Of a stretch of DNA of 17,494 bases, positions 14,857 through 17,494 are shown in pieces. Positions within the stretch are counted from its first letter, which is position 1. Each line of letters starts with the position of its first letter. This stretch comes from GCA-2733415 sp964635575 (GTDB lineage: Bacteria; Bacteroidota; Bacteroidia; Flavobacteriales; Flavobacteriaceae): the NCBI GenBank assembly GCA_964635575.1, contig CAZWNY010000039.1:1-17494 (forward strand), written 5' to 3'. Both the position numbers and the translations under genes were made by a program. The notes below the pieces were generated by a model. That model did not search any database. It had not been told where the DNA came from and was given only the letters and a program-made list of their open reading frames with translations.

Positions 14857-17494
14857 ATGAAAACAACTAGATTAACATTTTTTTTATATCTGACTGTGCA
14901 AATTACCTTAGCACAGTCAATAGATGTCAATCCCTTATTAGTTCCCGAATCAAGTTTTACAATACCAGAACTTATCGATAATGTACTAACAGATTCGTGT
15001 TCTAATGGCACAAATATTACTTACAGTTATTGTGAAGATGTAAATTCAGCAGGAGAAAATAGTTTCGCCTACTTTACACATGTGCCAACATCAATACCTT
15101 CAAATTTTCCATTTACAGAAGGTATAATTTTAAGTACAGGAACAGGAATAGGCGCAGAAGGAGGAAATAATAACACTTCAATAACTGGATTAGGCTCTTC
15201 TACAACAAATCAAACAGGTGTTTTTAACGCAACACAATGGGTTGGCGATTCGGATATGAAACAAATTTTAGATGAACGTTATGGTGATGATGTTTCAACG
15301 CATAACGCTACTGTTATTGAATTTGATTTTATACCAATAACTGATGCCATATCATTCGATTATGTATTTGCTTCTGAAGAATGGGAATCAGGATCATTTG
15401 AATGTCCAGGTTCTACCGTACAAGACGGTTTTGCATTTATAATCTCAGGACCAGGTATTATACAAGACTTAACAACAGCAGGAGTTCCTTTTGCTCATGG
15501 AGGAAAAAATATAGCACTAATACCAGGTACAACTACACCTGTAAGTGTTGGTACAATTTACAACAACACAAGCTGTAGTCCAACAATGTCTAATGAAACG
15601 TTTTATATTTCCAATACAGGAACAGTAGCACCAACAGCACCTGTTGAATATAATGCAATGACAGTTACATTAACCGCAGAATCAACAGTAATAGCAGGAA
15701 GTACATATCATTTAAAGTTAGTAATTGCAGATAGAGGAGACCAATCTTTTGATTCCACTGTATTCTTAGCAGCAGATAGTTTTTCATACGCACCAACACT
15801 ATCAATTAATGGAGACGATTTGCCAAATACCGCATTTTTATGCGAAAGCGGTGGAGGCTCTGTTACCATAAATGGAGAAATTAGTTTACCAGGTTTAGTG
15901 GTTGTCTATCAATGGCAATACAATGGAGTAGCTATGACTATAGCAAATGGCTTTGCAAATGATGAAAATAATGCAGAACTAATTACTAATGTATCGGGAA
16001 CTTATACTTTAGTGGCAACTTTGCCATTATCTACAGGAAATTGTGATACAATGGATTCCGTTGACATTACATTTCTAGTGCCAACAACAGCAGGCTTTGC
16101 ATCAGACTTAAATGCTTGTGATTTTAACTTTGATGGAAATGCAGAATTTATATTAACAAACAACGATGCAATTGTGTTAGGAACTCAAACAGCAACAGAC
16201 TTTAACATCACTTATCATGCAACACTATTAGATGCAAATAATGATATAAATCCATTAACATCTCCATTCATGAGTGTTACTGGAACTCAAATTTTTACAA
16301 GAATAGAACGTATTGTAAATGAAACGTGTTACGCAACAAACTCATTCAACCTAATTGTTGATGTGCCAATTAACCCTGGATTAAACGGAGCTTTAGAGTT
16401 TTGTGAAGAAGAAATTATATTACAAGATTTATTTGCAAACTTAACAGGTACTCCAAGTATAGGAGGAACTTGGAATGATGATGATGGAACAGGAGTAAAT
16501 TTAACCGACGCTAATGCTGTAGATTTTAGTGGGTTACCTGACGGAATTTATAACTACACCTATAATTCAGGAGTAATAGGAACATGTCCTTCCACATCCG
16601 CAACCGTAACTGTAACCATTAGTAACTTAGAAAATACAGGTATAGCAGGTGTTTTGGAACTTTGTGAAGGAGAAACAACATTACAAAATTTATTCGCAAG
16701 TTTAACAGGAACTCCAGATATAGGTGGAGTTTGGGTTGATAATGACGGAACAGGAGTAAATTTAATAGACGGAACAGCAGTAGATTTTAGTACTTTGTTA
16801 GATGGAATTTATACATTCAATTATACATTTTCTCCAAACGGAAGTTGTACCGAACAAATAACACCAATAGAAGTAACAATAACAAACCTATTTTCAACAG
16901 GAACATCTTCATTCCTTGAGGTTTGTTTTGCAGATGCAACTCCTCAAAATTTATTTTCAGCATTAGGAACAAACACAGATTCTGGAGGTGTTTGGACTGA
17001 TTTGTCCGTGTCAGGAGTAAATTTAACCGATGTTAGTTCCGTAGATTTTAGTGCATTACCAATAGGAAGTTACGATTATCAATACGAATTTCCAACTCAA
17101 GGCTCATGTCCAGCAATAAACTCAGTAATTACAATAGAAATCCTTGCGTTACCAAACGCTATTCAACCAATATTAGGTTTATTGGTTTGTGATACTGATA
17201 ATGATGGATTTGCAACTTTTACACTAACAGATTCCGATGCGCAAATTACAGGTGGCGTTACAGGATTAACGGTATTGTATTTTGAATCAGCGGCAGAAGC
17301 ACTTTTAGGAATAATACCAATAAATGATAACCTAAACCCATTAGGACTATTTAATAATTTAGCCGCATATTCACAAATAATATATGTTAGAGTAGAAAAT
17401 GCAGCAGGTTGTTTTAGTACAACTACACTTCAGTTAACCGTATTAAATACCCCAGAACTACCAGCAGTAAGTTTTACATATTCTGAATGTGATT
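14857..17494 (+). CDS. Large secreted choice-of-anchor-L protein, 3' end outside the window
   Basis: The reading frame starts at 14857 and is still open at the right edge after 879 codons. Residues 1-20 form a Sec signal peptide, cleaved probably before or after Q20 (ITLAQS). Residues about 30-312 match the choice-of-anchor L domain: GIILSTG (89-95), FDYVFASEEW (167-176), DGFAFIISGPG (190-200), PFAHGGKNIALI (211-222). Immunoglobulin-like beta segments follow, then three tandem repeats of about 88 residues (506-764), each with a CE/CF-type cysteine near its start and a second cysteine near its end. From 765 a domain with CDTDNDGF appears, as in many type IX secretion substrates. In this class the C-terminus usually holds a type B sorting domain; it would lie beyond the edge. 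A role in adhesion, gliding or the cell surface is inferred, not shown. Confidence 0.88.
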   Translation, partial: MKTTRLTFFLYLTVQITLAQSIDVNPLLVPESSFTIPELIDNVLTDSCSNGTNITYSYCEDVNSAGENSFAYFTHVPTSIPSNFPFTEGIILSTGTGIGAEGGNNNTSITGLGSSTTNQTGVFNATQWVGDSDMKQILDERYGDDVSTHNATVIEFDFIPITDAISFDYVFASEEWESGSFECPGSTVQDGFAFIISGPGIIQDLTTAGVPFAHGGKNIALIPGTTTPVSVGTIYNNTSCSPTMSNETFYISNTGTVAPTAPVEYNAMTVTLTAESTVIAGSTYHLKLVIADRGDQSFDSTVFLAADSFSYAPTLSINGDDLPNTAFLCESGGGSVTINGEISLPGLVVVYQWQYNGVAMTIANGFANDENNAELITNVSGTYTLVATLPLSTGNCDTMDSVDITFLVPTTAGFASDLNACDFNFDGNAEFILTNNDAIVLGTQTATDFNITYHATLLDANNDINPLTSPFMSVTGTQIFTRIERIVNETCYATNSFNLIVDVPINPGLNGALEFCEEEIILQDLFANLTGTPSIGGTWNDDDGTGVNLTDANAVDFSGLPDGIYNYTYNSGVIGTCPSTSATVTVTISNLENTGIAGVLELCEGETTLQNLFASLTGTPDIGGVWVDNDGTGVNLIDGTAVDFSTLLDGIYTFNYTFSPNGSCTEQITPIEVTITNLFSTGTSSFLEVCFADATPQNLFSALGTNTDSGGVWTDLSVSGVNLTDVSSVDFSALPIGSYDYQYEFPTQGSCPAINSVITIEILALPNAIQPILGLLVCDTDNDGFATFTLTDSDAQITGGVTGLTVLYFESAAEALLGIIPINDNLNPLGLFNNLAAYSQIIYVRVENAAGCFSTTTLQLTVLNTPELPAVSFTYSECD
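16372..17148 (+). repeat. Three tandem repeats of about 88 codons in the surface protein
   Basis: Repeat units run about 16372-16620, 16621-16884 and 16885-17148. Each has the order LE(F/L/V)C, LQ/PQ-(D/N)LF, GTP/GTN, GG(T/V)W, GVNL, (A/S)VDFS, G(I/S)Y and a C near the end. The first two are closely similar also at DNA level (for example ttacaa-gatttattt versus ttacaa-aatttattc); the third is more diverged. The order of similarity suggests internal duplication followed by drift. Confidence 0.85.

Noticed and set aside
1..17494. CRISPR array, tRNA, rRNA, insertion sequence or prophage
   Set aside because: No spaced direct repeats, cloverleaf sequences, transposase genes or phage genes were seen. 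All large frames are assigned to chromosomal genes.

Overview
This AT-rich window looks like the chromosome of a member of the Flavobacteriaceae (phylum Bacteroidota). The evidence is consistent across the window. Housekeeping genes occur in known flavobacterial neighbourhoods. No gene has a Shine-Dalgarno sequence, and start codons are preceded by A-rich leaders. Several genes have the Bacteroidota-type promoter (TTG or TTTG, about 18-22 bases, then TAnnTTTG). The right edge carries a choice-of-anchor-L surface protein of the type usually exported by the type IX secretion system. I cannot name the genus.

Layout. 194-838 (minus) is pyrE, divergent from a NUDIX hydrolase gene (931-1533, plus). 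A minus-strand lipoprotein with a degenerate thioredoxin fold (1577-2971) converges on the NUDIX gene. Its promoter shares a 293-base spacer with the promoter of ndk (3265-3684). ndk ends at a strong hairpin terminator and is followed by a FabH-type ketoacyl-ACP synthase III (3812-4822). A likely operon at 5006-9848 then encodes a small membrane protein, MutL, two different rhomboid proteases and a membrane-anchored endonuclease/exonuclease/phosphatase protein. A second likely operon at 9936-12951 encodes a DEDDh 3'-5' exonuclease, a fumarylacetoacetate-hydrolase-family enzyme, an orphan Hpt phosphotransfer protein and CinA. A ribosomal protein operon at 13083-13693 holds rpmB, rpmG and the 50-residue DUF4295 protein (probably the Bacteroidota ribosomal protein bL38) and ends in a clear terminator. 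Next come ftsY (13799-14752) and the start of a very large secreted protein (14857 to beyond the right edge).

The genes are mainly housekeeping: pyrimidine salvage and synthesis, nucleotide balance and clean-up (pyrE, ndk, NUDIX, cinA), fatty acid initiation (fabH), DNA repair (mutL, exonuclease), membrane proteolysis (rhomboids), ribosome assembly and co-translational targeting (rpmB, rpmG, DUF4295, ftsY). The accessory parts are the lipoprotein and the surface protein. I did not find an unmistakable new system, mobile element, CRISPR array or RNA gene. The points most worth a second look are a MutL whose endonuclease motifs are all altered, a thioredoxin-like lipoprotein that has lost its CxxC, a CinA with changed key positions in its C-terminal deamidase domain, three TAATG stop/start overlaps in a genome without Shine-Dalgarno sequences, and three tandem repeats of about 88 residues in the surface protein.
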